64,000 bases of DNA from an uncultured Bilophila sp. (GCA_910585945.1 CAJUHZ010000001.1:1-64000); one strand, 5' to 3'. Shown: positions 25,282 through 34,531, counted from the first letter of the stretch. The notes: generated by a model not told the origin, from the sequence alone. Made by a program: numbers and translations.

Positions 25282-26598
25282 TCAATACATGTCGCCGAGC
25301 ACCCGATCCAGGGTGACGGCCACTGCCGCCCGCACGGGAAGATGGTTGTACGCATCCATCCAGCGCAACGGCCGCAAAATACCGTCGCAAGCGTTCAGCG
25401 CCTCCGGCGCAAGACCATGCCCGGTGCCGAACAGCAAAAGAACCGGCCGCTCGCGCGCGAGCGCGCGAACCTGGCCGGGGGTCATGCGCGGAACCTTGCC
25501 GGCGTCCCGCGCGCTGGTGCCGACCACTGCCGGGCGCTGGCCAAAATCTCGCTCCACACGCTCCACCGCTTCCCGCACGCTGGCGGCCGCCTCAACCAGA
25601 CGCAACGCCTCGGCCCGATCCGGGTTGGAAGCGCCGCCGGCCCCGCATGTCCAATGATGCGTCAGGGTTTCCAGCAGCCGCTGTTGGTCCTCCAGCGGAG
25701 TCACCACAAGAAAGCGGCTCAGTCCATAGGTACGGGAACAGCGTGCTATATCGTGAACATCCAGATTTGTCAAAGACGTTGTGCCGCATTTTCCGTCGCC
25801 CAGCCACACGGGGTGGTGGGCCAGGGCGCAGGCCATGTTCCGGCCAAGCCGCAAGCGGTCCGCCACGGCGCTCTCGCGCACGAAGGCCAGATCGCCGTCA
25901 GTCAGCGGCGCTTCGTCCAGCAGATCCGGCCGGGCGCGCCAGGTGGCGAGCAACGACTGTTCGCGCCGCCAGCGGGCGATGCGCGCGTGATCGCCGGAAA
26001 GCAGCGTGTCGGGCACGGCCAGCCCTTCAAACACCTCGGGCCGGGTGTAGTGCGGGTATTCCAGCAGCCCGGCGGAAAAGCTCTCCTCCTCGCCCGAGGC
26101 TTCCTTGCCCATGAAGCCCGGGATCAGCCTGGCCGCCGCCTCGATGATCAGCATGGCCGCGGCTTCGCCCCCGTTGAGCACCGCCTCTCCGACGCTGACC
26201 TCCTCCAGCGGCGCAATGCCGCCCAGGCGGGCGTCGATGCCTTCGTAGCGGCCGCAGATCAGGGTCAGCGCCTCTTCCCGCGCCAGTTCCCGCGCCAGCT
26301 CCTGGGTAAAAGGCCGCCCGGAAGCGGAAAGGAGGATGGTCCGCCCGAGTCCGCCGCGTTCGGCCGCTTCCGCTCCGGCGGCGCGCAGGGCACGCGCCAG
26401 GGGACCGAGCGTCATGACCATGCCGGGACCGCCGCCGTAGGGACGATCGTCCGTCGTGCGGTGACGATCCTCCGCCCAGTCGCGCGGGTTCACAAGCCGG
26501 AAATCAAGCAACCCGCTTTCCACGGCCCGGCCAAGCAGCGCCGTGGAAAGCGGAGAAGCGAACCACTCCGGAAACAGCGTGAAGATGGTGACGCGCAT
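25282..26598 (-). CDS. trmD: TrmD tRNA (guanine-37-N1)-methyltransferase fused to a second SAM-dependent RNA methyltransferase domain
   Basis: Residues 1-240 are TrmD: ERG-type substrate region DDRPYGGGPGMVM, the knotted SAM site LICGRYEGIDARL, and VGEAVLNGGEAAAMLIIEAA with the catalytic region YPHYTRP. TrmD makes m1G37 and prevents frameshifts. Residues 250-438 are an additional domain, with VWLGDGKCGTTSLTNLDVHD, YGLSRFLVVTPLEDQQRLLE and LLLFGTGHGLAPEAL. They resemble the SPOUT-like family of SAM-dependent RNA methyltransferases usually encoded separately near trmD. The start at 26598 gives the canonical MRVTIFTLFPEWF. The gene lies between tkt and rplS. Confidence 0.93.
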   Translation of the reverse strand: MRVTIFTLFPEWFASPLSTALLGRAVESGLLDFRLVNPRDWAEDRHRTTDDRPYGGGPGMVMTLGPLARALRAAGAEAAERGGLGRTILLSASGRPFTQELARELAREEALTLICGRYEGIDARLGGIAPLEEVSVGEAVLNGGEAAAMLIIEAAARLIPGFMGKEASGEEESFSAGLLEYPHYTRPEVFEGLAVPDTLLSGDHARIARWRREQSLLATWRARPDLLDEAPLTDGDLAFVRESAVADRLRLGRNMACALAHHPVWLGDGKCGTTSLTNLDVHDIARCSRTYGLSRFLVVTPLEDQQRLLETLTHHWTCGAGGASNPDRAEALRLVEAAASVREAVERVERDFGQRPAVVGTSARDAGKVPRMTPGQVRALARERPVLLLFGTGHGLAPEALNACDGILRPLRWMDAYNHLPVRAAVAVTLDRVLGDMY

Positions 26599-26603
26599 CC
26601 CGA

Positions 26604-28610
26604 TCAGCGCGCCAGGCGCTCTACCGTGTCGGCAACATGCGCCGGCGTGAAGCCGAAATGGTCAAAGAGCTTCCCGGCCGGCGCGGAAGCCCCGAAGCTG
26701 GTCATGCCCACAACAGCGCCGTCCAGGCCCACATATTTCCACCAGGCGTCGGCCGCTCCCGCCTCCACAGCCACACGGACGCGCACGGAAGACGGCAGAA
26801 CCGCCTCGCGGTACGCCGCCGGCTGGGCGTCAAAAGCCTCGCAACACGGCATGGACACCACGCGCGCCCGGAGGCCGCGCTCCGCCAGCAGCTCGGCGGC
26901 CGCCACAGCCGGCTCGACTTCCGAACCTGTCGCAAGGATCAGCGCCTCGGGTTCGCCCTCGCAATCCCTGATCACATAGGCCCCGCGCGCCACGGCCTCA
27001 ATCTGCCCGGCCGAACGCTCCTGCAACGGCACGGCCTGCCGCGTGAGCACAAGGCAGGAAGGTCCGTCCTGCTCCACGGCGCATTTCCAGGCTACGGCGG
27101 TCTCCAGCGCGTCGCACGGCCGCCAGACCCGAAGGCCGGGGATCAGGCGCAAGCTCCCGAGGTGCTCCACCGGCTGGTGAGTGGGGCCGTCCTCTCCGAG
27201 GCCGATGGAGTCGTGCGTCAGCACCCACACCACGCGCTGCCGCATCAGGGCCGAAAGCCGGATCGCTCCGCGCGCGTAATCGGAGAAGACAAGGAAGGTT
27301 CCCCCGTAGGGCAGAAAGCCGCCGTGCAGGGCCATGCCGTTCATCATCGCGCCCATGAGAAATTCGCGCACGCCGTAGGAGAGGTAGTTGCCGCGCGGGT
27401 TCTCGCCGGTCACCCGTTCGGAGTGCTTGTGCCAGGTGCCGACGGAGCCTGTCAGATCGGCCGAACCGCCGAAGAGCTCCGGCAGGGCCGGGGCGATGAC
27501 GTCAAGGGTGTTGCGGCTGGCGATGCGTGTGGCCACGCCCTTGTCCGGGCGGGGTTTGCCTGCCGCGGCCTGGCTGATGGCGTCGGCCGCAGCCGCGGCC
27601 CAGGCTTCCGGCGCGTTGCCGGCCATGCGCCGGTCAAACTCGGCGGCAAGCTCCGGGTAGCTGGCGGCATACCGAGCGTGCAGATCGTTCCAGGCGGCTT
27701 CAAGCTCCGCGCCCCTGGCCCGGCAGTCCCAGGCGGCGCGCACATCCTCGGGGATGACGAACGGTTCGGCTTCCCAGCCGAGCAGAATGCGCGTGGCCGC
27801 GCACTCGGCCTCGCCCAGGGGCGAGCCGTGGCAGTCGGCCGATCCCGACTTGTTGGGCGATCCGTAACCAATGATGGTCTTGCAGCAGACAAGCGAGGGT
27901 TTGTCCTGCACGGATCGGGCCAGGGTAATGGCCGCATCCAGGGCTTCGCCGTCATGCCCGTCCACATCCCGGATCACATGCCAGCCGCAGGCCGCGAAAC
28001 GCTCGGGCGTGTCATCGGGCATCCATGCCTTCACCTCGCCGTCGATGGAAATGCCGTTGTCGTCGTAGAACACGACAAGCTTGCCGAGCTTCAGCGCCCC
28101 GGCAAGGGAGCACGCCTCTTGCGAAACGCCTTCCATCAGGCAGCCGTCGCCCGCAAAGGCATAGGTGTAGTGGTTCACCAGCGGGAAGCCCTCGCGGTTG
28201 AACTCCGCGGCGAGGAGGCGTTCGGCCAGGGCCATGCCCACGGCCATGGCAAGCCCCTGCCCGAGCGGCCCTGTCGTCGTCTCAACGCCCGGCGTATGCC
28301 CGTACTCCGGATGCCCCGGCGTGCGCGATCCCCACTGGCGGAACGCGCGAATGTCATCCATGCCCAGATCGTACCCCGTCAGGTGCAAAAGACCGTACAG
28401 CAGCATGGAGGCATGACCGTTGGAAAGCACGAAACGGTCCCTGTCCGCCCAGCGCGGATTGGCCGGATTGTGGCGCAACGCGCCGCGCCACAGCGCTTCG
28501 GCCATGTCCGCCATGCCCATGGGCGCGCCGGGGTGTCCGGACCGGGCGCGCTCCACGGCGTCCACGGCCAGGATGCGCAAGGTGTTGGCAAGTTCTTTGC
28601 GGGAACGCAT
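26604..28610 (-). CDS. tkt: Transketolase
   Basis: This thiamine-diphosphate enzyme of the pentose phosphate pathway has 668 aa. It contains GHPGAPMGMADMAEALW, the ThDP/Mg motif GDGCLMEGVSQEACSLAGAL, the pyrimidine-domain stretch FLPYGGTFLVFSDYARGAIR and THDSIGLGEDGPTHQPVEHL. AAGGAG precedes the ATG. It is followed after five bases by trmD and preceded by rpe, so the two pentose-phosphate enzymes are co-transcribed with translation genes. Confidence 0.97.
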   Translation of the reverse strand: MRSRKELANTLRILAVDAVERARSGHPGAPMGMADMAEALWRGALRHNPANPRWADRDRFVLSNGHASMLLYGLLHLTGYDLGMDDIRAFRQWGSRTPGHPEYGHTPGVETTTGPLGQGLAMAVGMALAERLLAAEFNREGFPLVNHYTYAFAGDGCLMEGVSQEACSLAGALKLGKLVVFYDDNGISIDGEVKAWMPDDTPERFAACGWHVIRDVDGHDGEALDAAITLARSVQDKPSLVCCKTIIGYGSPNKSGSADCHGSPLGEAECAATRILLGWEAEPFVIPEDVRAAWDCRARGAELEAAWNDLHARYAASYPELAAEFDRRMAGNAPEAWAAAAADAISQAAAGKPRPDKGVATRIASRNTLDVIAPALPELFGGSADLTGSVGTWHKHSERVTGENPRGNYLSYGVREFLMGAMMNGMALHGGFLPYGGTFLVFSDYARGAIRLSALMRQRVVWVLTHDSIGLGEDGPTHQPVEHLGSLRLIPGLRVWRPCDALETAVAWKCAVEQDGPSCLVLTRQAVPLQERSAGQIEAVARGAYVIRDCEGEPEALILATGSEVEPAVAAAELLAERGLRARVVSMPCCEAFDAQPAAYREAVLPSSVRVRVAVEAGAADAWWKYVGLDGAVVGMTSFGASAPAGKLFDHFGFTPAHVADTVERLAR

Positions 28611-28673
28611 CGTCGTCTCCTTGGGCTACAGGGTCAGGGCCGCCCGAACCGCGCTTCGTCGGGAAGAAGCGCA

Positions 28674-29318
28674 TCAGTCGGCGGCGCGTTCAAAGGCAAG
28701 GCGGCGCGCCTCGTACGGAGGATTGCCGAAAAATGACGAGCCGGAAACGAGCACGTCGGCCCCGGCCCGGACGAGTTCGCCCGTATTCTCCGGCGTGACG
28801 CCGCCGTCGATTTGAATGAGCGTTTCCCGCCTGCCGAGCATTTCCCGCAATCGCGCCAGCTTGGCGTATGTGGACGGCAGGAAGGATTGCCCGCCGAAGC
28901 CGGGATTCACGCTCATGAGCAAAACCATGTCCGCATCGTCAAGCACATGGTCGAGCACGCACAGGGGCGTCGCCGGATTGAGCGCGACGCCGGCCCGCAT
29001 CCCGAGCCGCCGGATTTCGGCCAGCGTGCGTTGCAGGTGCGCCGTGGCTTCGGCATGAACCACCAGCATGTCCGCGCCGGCGGCGTGAAAGGCTTCCAGA
29101 TAGCGTTCCGGCTCGACGATCATCAGATGCACGTCAAAAAAAAGTCGGCTTGCCGGCCGCAGACTGCGAATGACATGCTGACCGAAGGTGATGTTGGGCA
29201 CAAAGCGGCCGTCCATCACGTCCCAGTGCGCCCAGGCGATGCCGGCCGCTTCCAGATCGGCCAGTTCAGCGGCCAGCCGGCCCGTATCGGCCGAAAGAAG
29301 AGAAGGAGAAAGAATCAT
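28674..29318 (-). CDS. rpe: Ribulose-phosphate 3-epimerase
   Basis: Rpe interconverts ribulose and xylulose 5-phosphates. The 214 aa TIM barrel begins ILSPSLLSADTGRLAAEL and has WAHWDVMDGRFVPNITFG, VHLMIVEPERYLEAF, MSVNPGFGGQSFLP and IQIDGGVTPENTGELVRAGA with the catalytic Asp/His set. The ATG overlaps the stop of the MerR-type gene, so both are coupled. Confidence 0.97.
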   Translation of the reverse strand: MILSPSLLSADTGRLAAELADLEAAGIAWAHWDVMDGRFVPNITFGQHVIRSLRPASRLFFDVHLMIVEPERYLEAFHAAGADMLVVHAEATAHLQRTLAEIRRLGMRAGVALNPATPLCVLDHVLDDADMVLLMSVNPGFGGQSFLPSTYAKLARLREMLGRRETLIQIDGGVTPENTGELVRAGADVLVSGSSFFGNPPYEARRLAFERAAD

Positions 29319-29692
29319 GATCGCCTCCGGGGAAAACGGCGCAATCCTTCCTGGATGCGCGCAAGCTCCTGTTCCACGTCCAGCAGCAGTTGACGGCTTG
29401 CGTCGCCGGCGGCGGGAAGCCCGCTTTCGGGCGACACATCCTCGCCGCGGGCGACCGGGCCGCCCTTCCCGGCAAGGACGCGCCGCGCGCCCTCAATGGT
29501 CATGCCCCGCTCGTGCAGCAGCTCGCGGATGCGCCGCAACAGGGCCAGATCCGCCTCGCTGTACACGCGCTGCCCCTTGGGCGTGCGGCCCGGCCGCAAC
29601 TGCGCAAACTCCGTTTCCCAATAGCGGAGTACATAGCCTTCCAGGTCAAGAAGGCGAGCCGCCTCACCGATGCGGTAGGTTCGTTCCGTCAT
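29315..29692 (-). CDS. MerR-type HTH transcriptional regulator
   Basis: The first 70 residues are a MerR winged helix: TYRIGEAARLLDLEGYVLRY, WETEF, then GQRVYSEADLALLRRIREL. A helix follows, and then a roughly 30-residue Gly/Pro/Ser linker and a short C-terminal helix. No metal-binding cysteines are present, so the ligand is unknown. Regulators of this type (PF13411-like) often follow pheT in desulfovibrios and related bacteria. It starts 248 bases below pheT and overlaps rpe. Confidence 0.88.
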   Translation of the reverse strand: MTERTYRIGEAARLLDLEGYVLRYWETEFAQLRPGRTPKGQRVYSEADLALLRRIRELLHERGMTIEGARRVLAGKGGPVARGEDVSPESGLPAAGDASRQLLLDVEQELARIQEGLRRFPRRRS

Positions 29693-29833
29693 GCCCGCGG
29701 CCTCGTCATGCCGTCCCGCCGTCCCCAGGATCAGCCCTCATGAATCCGCCTGCTGCAAGGCCATGTCACGTCCGGCGGCATTGCAGGGGACAGTGACTGG
29801 AGTTCGCTCCAGCTTCGGCCGCTGTCTGCCCCC

Positions 29834-29888
29834 TGCCGGCCGAAAAAACCGGCTTTTCGCGAACGGCGTTGGAGCGAGGTCTGCCCCT
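29834..29888 (+). repeat. Dispersed repeat family A, copy 2
   Basis: GCCGGCCGAAAAAACCGGC, then TTTTCGCGAACGGCGTTGGA and a CTGCCC-like end. It forms a GCCGG/CCGGC hairpin with the A-run in its loop. It lies in the 248-base gap between pheT and the MerR-type gene; the rest of that gap shows no gene. Confidence 0.6.
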
Positions 29889-29940
29889 GGACGGCACAAT
29901 CCATCGGCGCAATCATCGCCCAATCAGCGCAAGAGGCCGA

Positions 29941-32379
29941 TCACACCCGCACGCCCAGGTTTTTGACCAGGGCTTGCGCCACCTTTTCGCGTTCCTTGTC
30001 CACCTCGCTGTCCTTCAGGGTCCGATCGCGGCGGCGGAAGGTCAGGCGGAAGGTCAGGTTCCGTTCCGGCGCGACCGCGCCCTTTTCCGGCTCGTAGAGG
30101 TCAACAAGTTCGACGGATTCGAGGATCGACACCCCGAGATTCCGGATAGCCTCCGTGATCGTGGCGACGGACAGCGTGGCCGCCGCCATCACCGTAATAT
30201 CCCGCCGCGCCGCGGGGAAGACCGGAAGAGGCGCAAAACCGCCGCCCGCACTCCCCTGACGGCTCTGAAGCTGTTCCAGATCCAGTTCCGCCAGCCAGAT
30301 CGGCTTGCGCGCATGGTAGGCGTCGGCCACATCGGGCTTCACCCGTCCCGCAAACCCCAGCGTTTGCGGCCCGTCCGGCGTCGGCAGGCTCACCCGGACG
30401 CAGGGCGCGAGGAAGGCGAAGCCCTCGCGCGCGGCCTCGGCTTCCTCCACCGTGGCGAACACAGGCTCCGGCAAGCGCAGAGCCTTCAGGAGATGATCAA
30501 TGATGCCGCGCAGATCTGTGTAGTCCGCATCCGCCTCCCGTTGCGGCCAGGCCGAATCGTACAGCGCGCCGTACAGCGCGATGCCGAGGCGCGGCTCTTC
30601 CCGGGCCGTGGTTTCCGACGTCGGATCGGCGTGAAAGATGTTGGCGACTTCAAAGAGGCGAAGCCCGGCGTTGTCATGCGCGATATTGTGCCGCACGTTC
30701 TGGAGAAGCCCCGGGGCCAGTCGGGTGCGCAAGACATTCTGGTCTTCCGTCAGCGGGTTGATCACGCTGATGCGCCCTTCTTGCGGAAGCCCCAGATGAT
30801 CCAGATCCTTATGCCCGACAAAGCTGTAGTTTTCGGCTTCGTTCAGGCCCAGCCCACTGCCCCACGCCTTGATTGCGGCCAGAAAGTCGAAGCGCGACTG
30901 CGGCAGGCCAAAGCCGGAAAGCGGCCGGGAAACCGCCGGCAGAGTTTCGGGCAGGGCGTCCATGCCGCGCACGCGCGCCACTTCTTCGATCAGATCCGCC
31001 TCCCGCGTCAGATCGTGCCGCCAGCTTGGCGTGGCCACGGTCCAGTCGTCCGTCCGCCCCGCTTCCACACGACAGCCGAGGCGGGTGAAGACCTCGCGGC
31101 AGAAATCCGCTTCCGCGGGCATCCCCAGCAAATCGGCCGCCCGTTTGGGGCGAAAACGCGGCGTGGGCGCGCTCCACGGGCGGGACTCAAGCGTGCAGGC
31201 TCCGCGCCGGATCGTGCCGCCGCCCAGTTCGGCAATGAGGGTCACGGCCCGGTTCATGGCGTAGACCGCGCCGGGCTGGTCCACTCCGCGCTCGAAGCGG
31301 TAGGACGCTTCGCTGGAAAGCGCGAGCCGTCGGGCCGTCTTGCGAATGCTGGCCGGCCGGAAGACCGCGCTTTCCACCAGCACGTTCCGGCTCTCGGCGG
31401 TGATTTCCGTATCCAGCCCGCCCATGACCCCGGCCAGAGCCACGGGGCGTTCCGCATCGCGGATCAGCAGATCGCCGGGCGCGAGGATGCGCTCCTGCCC
31501 GTCCAGCGTCACCAGCCGTTCGCCGGCCCGCGCGGGCGAGACCTCGATGCGGCCGCCGCGCAGCCTGTCGCGATCAAAGGCGTGGAGCGGCTGGCCCAGT
31601 TCCATGAGCACAAAATTGGTCACGTCCACCACATTGGAAATGGGGCGCACGCCCACCGCGCGCAAGCGATGGCGAAGCCACATGGGCGACGGCCCCACGG
31701 CGACGTTTTCCACCAGGCGCAACTGGTAGAAGGGGCAGTACTCGGGATCGGGCACGGTCACGTCCCACTCGGCCGCGAAATCCGCGCCTTCATCGTTCAC
31801 GCAAACTTCGGGCAGGGCGAGCGGCAGGCGGAAGGCCAGCGCCGTTTCGCGAGCCAGACCGAGCACGGAGAGGCAGTCCGCACGGTTGGGGGTGATGCCG
31901 AGTTCGAGCACCTCCCGTTCCAGATCCAGCGCGTCGATCAGGCGATCGCCGGGGCGGAAGGAGTCAGGCAGAACAAAAATGCCGGAATGATCGTCGGAAA
32001 GCCCGAGTTCGCGTTCCGAACAAATCATGCCGAAGGACGGCACGCCCCGCAATTTGGCTTTCTTGATCTTCATGCCGTCGGGCATGGTTGTGCCCACCAG
32101 AGCCACCGGAACCTTCTGCCCGGCCGCCACATTGGGCGCGCCGCAGACGATGGTGAGGATCTCGGCCTGGCCGGCGTCCACCGTGCAGACGGAGAGATGA
32201 TCCGATTCCGGGTGCTTTTCGCACGTCAGCACATGGCCTATCACAATCCCGGCGATATTCTCGTACGGGCGGAGAATGTCCTCCAGCTCCAGTCCGAGCA
32301 TGGTCAGGCGATCGCCCAGTTCCTGGGCGCTCCCTTCATACGGCACGAATTCACGCAACCACTTCAAACTCAGCAGCAT
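29941..32379 (-). CDS. pheT: Phenylalanyl-tRNA synthetase beta subunit
   Basis: The 812 aa subunit opens MLLSLKWLREFVPYEGSA. The EMAP/tRNA-binding domain follows (about 40-150; GHVLTCEKHPESDHLSVCTV, GAPNVAAGQKVPVALVG). Next come the B3/B4 editing domain (about 210-380) and the B5 domain (about 405-475). The catalytic-core-like domain includes DLIEEVARVRGMDALPETLP. The C-terminal anticodon-binding domain (about 715-812) shows FPAARRDITVMAAATL. It follows pheS by 12 bases and forms the alpha2beta2 enzyme with it. Confidence 0.97.
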   Translation of the reverse strand: MLLSLKWLREFVPYEGSAQELGDRLTMLGLELEDILRPYENIAGIVIGHVLTCEKHPESDHLSVCTVDAGQAEILTIVCGAPNVAAGQKVPVALVGTTMPDGMKIKKAKLRGVPSFGMICSERELGLSDDHSGIFVLPDSFRPGDRLIDALDLEREVLELGITPNRADCLSVLGLARETALAFRLPLALPEVCVNDEGADFAAEWDVTVPDPEYCPFYQLRLVENVAVGPSPMWLRHRLRAVGVRPISNVVDVTNFVLMELGQPLHAFDRDRLRGGRIEVSPARAGERLVTLDGQERILAPGDLLIRDAERPVALAGVMGGLDTEITAESRNVLVESAVFRPASIRKTARRLALSSEASYRFERGVDQPGAVYAMNRAVTLIAELGGGTIRRGACTLESRPWSAPTPRFRPKRAADLLGMPAEADFCREVFTRLGCRVEAGRTDDWTVATPSWRHDLTREADLIEEVARVRGMDALPETLPAVSRPLSGFGLPQSRFDFLAAIKAWGSGLGLNEAENYSFVGHKDLDHLGLPQEGRISVINPLTEDQNVLRTRLAPGLLQNVRHNIAHDNAGLRLFEVANIFHADPTSETTAREEPRLGIALYGALYDSAWPQREADADYTDLRGIIDHLLKALRLPEPVFATVEEAEAAREGFAFLAPCVRVSLPTPDGPQTLGFAGRVKPDVADAYHARKPIWLAELDLEQLQSRQGSAGGGFAPLPVFPAARRDITVMAAATLSVATITEAIRNLGVSILESVELVDLYEPEKGAVAPERNLTFRLTFRRRDRTLKDSEVDKEREKVAQALVKNLGVRV

Positions 32380-32391
32380 CGCACACCCCTA

Positions 32392-33441
32392 TCAGGCGAA
32401 CCGGCCCGCGAACTGACCAAGGAAACGCACATCGTTTTCAAAGAACATCCGCAAATCACCGATGCCGTACTTGAGCATGGCGATGCGCTCCATTCCCATG
32501 CCGAAGGCAAAGCCCGAAACCTGTTCGGGATCGTAGCCCACGGCCTTGAAAACTTCGGGATCCACCATGCCGCACCCGAGAATTTCCAGCCAGCCCGTGC
32601 CCTTGCACACGCGGCAGGTCGCGCCGCCGTCATGCCCCTTGCCGCCGCACATGCAGCAGGATATATCCACCTCCGCGCTCGGCTCCGTAAAGGGGAAAAA
32701 GCTCGGGCGGAAGCGCACGCGCGTATCCGATCCGAACACGGCGCGGGTGAAGGCCGTCAGCGTTCCGCGCAGATCGGCCATGGTCACATGGCTGTCCACG
32801 AGCAGACCTTCCACCTGATGGAACATCGGCGTGTGGGTGATGTCCGAATCGCGCCGGTACACCCGCCCCGGCGCAATGACGGCCACGGGAGGCTTGCGGG
32901 CGAGCATCACGCGCGCCTGCATGGGCGACGTGTGCGTGCGGAGGACGATCCCGTCGGAGACGTACAGGGTGTCCTGCATGTCGCGCGCCGGATGATCGGG
33001 CGGAATGTTCAGCGCCTCGAAATTGTAATATTCCGTCTCCACTTCGGGGCCGGAGACGACTTCGTAGCCGAGCTGCCGGAAAACGGAGCAGATTTCTTCC
33101 GTCACCAAAGTGATCGGGTGTTTCGATCCCCGCCAGGGAAGCCGGCCGGGCAGGCCCGCGTCAAAGCGCGCCAGGGAAGCCGCTTCCGCCGCCGCGACAA
33201 GCGCTGTCTTTCGCTCGTCAAACAGCTGCGTCAGCCGCTCCTTCACGCTGTTGGCGGCCTGGCCGAGGCGGGGCCGCTCTTCGGGGCCAAGCTCGGGCAG
33301 CCGCGCCATGATGCGGGCGATGCGGCCCTTGCGCCCGAGAAAATCCACGCGCAGGGCTTCCAGATCCTGTAATGAAGAAGCCTGATCCAGGCCCTTGGCA
33401 AGTTCCGGGATCAGGCTTTCGAGTTCCGTGAGAAGGTCCAT
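32392..33441 (-). CDS. pheS: Phenylalanyl-tRNA synthetase alpha subunit
   Basis: The 349 aa catalytic subunit has an N-terminal coiled coil and then class II motifs. Motif 2 is seen near GRVYRRDSDITHTPMFHQVE, and motif 3 near GFAFGMGMERIAMLKYGI. A CX2C...CX2C zinc-ribbon-like loop (CCMCGGKGHDGG...CRVCKG) precedes WLEILGCGMV, as in many bacterial PheS proteins. The ATG at 33441 with AAGGT upstream is chosen over longer frames. A 167-base gap separates it from rplT. Confidence 0.97.
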   Translation of the reverse strand: MDLLTELESLIPELAKGLDQASSLQDLEALRVDFLGRKGRIARIMARLPELGPEERPRLGQAANSVKERLTQLFDERKTALVAAAEAASLARFDAGLPGRLPWRGSKHPITLVTEEICSVFRQLGYEVVSGPEVETEYYNFEALNIPPDHPARDMQDTLYVSDGIVLRTHTSPMQARVMLARKPPVAVIAPGRVYRRDSDITHTPMFHQVEGLLVDSHVTMADLRGTLTAFTRAVFGSDTRVRFRPSFFPFTEPSAEVDISCCMCGGKGHDGGATCRVCKGTGWLEILGCGMVDPEVFKAVGYDPEQVSGFAFGMGMERIAMLKYGIGDLRMFFENDVRFLGQFAGRFA

Positions 33442-33608
33442 TCGGTTGACCTTTCGATATGTATGCGGCAAAGCCGGGTCGTGGCCGGCCTTGCCGTGAT
33501 TTTTCCAGTATGGTGACGCCCGCGGCGTCACCCGCAACCTTCCCCGACGATTGCGCCCGAAAACCCCTGCCGGGCATCCGGCGCGTCGAGGCGCAAGGCT
33601 GGTCTTCC

Positions 33609-33962
33609 CTACGCAAGCTTGCTCTTGGCAAGCTCGACCAGGCTGGCGAAATCTTCCTTGGCGCGCACCGCGATATCGGCAAGCACCTTGCGGTTGAGCG
33701 CCACACCGGCCTGGCTCAGGCCGAACATCATTTTGGAGTAGGAAAGCCCATGTTCGCGAGCGGCCGCGTTGATGCGCAGGATCCACAGCTTGCGAAACTC
33801 GCGCTTGCGCTGCTTGCGGCCGACAAAGGCGTACGCCAGCGAGCGTTCGACAGCTTCACGGGCCGTCCGGTACAGGCGGCTGCGCCCGCTCCGGAAGCCC
33901 TTGGCCATATCCAGATATTTCTTGTGCCGACGGTGGGCAGCAAGACCTCTCTTCACACGCAT
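33609..33962 (-). CDS. rplT: 50S ribosomal protein L20
   Basis: The 117 aa basic protein reads MRVKRGLAAHRRHKKYLDMA, RSRLYRTAREAVERSLAYAF, RKREFRKLWILRINAAAREH and ends LAKSKLA, all canonical for L20. GGAGGA precedes the ATG at 33962. In many bacteria L20 represses rpmI-rplT translation. Here a 320-base gap with an inserted repeat lies between rpmI and rplT, which may uncouple the two genes. Confidence 0.97.
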   Translation of the reverse strand: MRVKRGLAAHRRHKKYLDMAKGFRSGRSRLYRTAREAVERSLAYAFVGRKQRKREFRKLWILRINAAAREHGLSYSKMMFGLSQAGVALNRKVLADIAVRAKEDFASLVELAKSKLA

Positions 33963-34155
33963 GGAAATCCTCCGATGCTTTGACGGCCCGACGAGGCGGA
34001 GATCATGCCAGACGGGCGCGGATTCGGGACGGACCCTGCCCTGCGATCCGAACGGTGAACCGTTCGCCGTGCAGGCGTGCAAGGCCGAAAACGCGGGCTT
34101 GCGGCGTCACGCCGCCCGAAGCGGCGCGCCTTCCGCAAGTTCGCACATAAATCAG

Positions 34156-34286
34156 CTAGTGTCTAATTGCAAAAATTCTGCGAAGAATTTTTGCAGGATC
34201 GTTCGCGAAAAAACGTGGTTTTTCGCAAATGAACCCGGCTACGCCGCCGCAAACCCCTTACGGATTTGTAGTGTCTTAGACACTAG
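34156..34286. mobile_element. MITE-like element, family B copy 1, in the rpmI-rplT gap
   Basis: This ~130 bp element is bounded by perfect 11 bp inverted ends, CTAGTGTCTAA and TTAGACACTAG. Inside are an AAAAATTCTgcgaAGAATTTTT hairpin, CGCGAAAAAACGTGGTTTTTCGC-type arms and a GGCTACGCCGCCGC block. It has no coding capacity. The right end runs into rpmI and provides its TAG stop. A near-identical inverted copy is at 44289. Confidence 0.75.
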
Positions 34287-34480
34287 GCGTAGGGCATCAT
34301 CCGGCGCACGGCTTTCAGATTGGTTGAATCCACCATCGCGCCCTGGCCCAGACGCATCTTGCGCTTGGCGTTTTTCTTGGTGAGAATGTGCCGCAGGTTC
34401 TGCCTGCGACGCTTGAATTTGCCGCTCCCGGTCGTGGAAAACCGCTTGGCGGCGCAACGTCTTGTTTTCAGTTTGGGCAT
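34283..34480 (-). CDS. rpmI: 50S ribosomal protein L35
   Basis: The 65 aa protein MPKLKTRRCAAKRFSTTGSG continues with NLRHILTKKNAKRKMRLGQG and ends VRRMMPYA, the full L35 family length. The stop codon lies inside the terminal inverted repeat of the adjacent MITE-like element, so the insertion came right up to the last codon without damaging the protein. AGGAGTGG precedes the ATG. It lies between infC and rplT. Confidence 0.96.
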   Translation of the reverse strand: MPKLKTRRCAAKRFSTTGSGKFKRRRQNLRHILTKKNAKRKMRLGQGAMVDSTNLKAVRRMMPYA

Positions 34481-34507
34481 CTTCCACTCCTGTGGGGTCT
34501 CTCACGG

Positions 34508-34531
34508 AAAAGGGGCACGACTCCCCTTTTT
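34508..34531 (-). promoter_or_regulatory. Hairpin in the infC-rpmI gap
   Basis: AAAAGGGG and CCCCTTTT form an 8 bp stem with a 7-base loop, with T residues on both strands. It could act as an internal attenuator or an L20-responsive structure in front of rpmI. Confidence 0.55.

Noticed and set aside
26637..28736. 699-codon plus-strand open frame opposite transketolase
   Set aside because: It is antisense to a full-length conserved enzyme; there is no Shine-Dalgarno or domain.
29869..33372. 1167-codon plus-strand open frame opposite pheT and pheS
   Set aside because: It is antisense to two complete tRNA synthetase subunits. Its sequence is an Arg/His/Gly-rich shadow typical of GC-rich coding DNA, with no domain.
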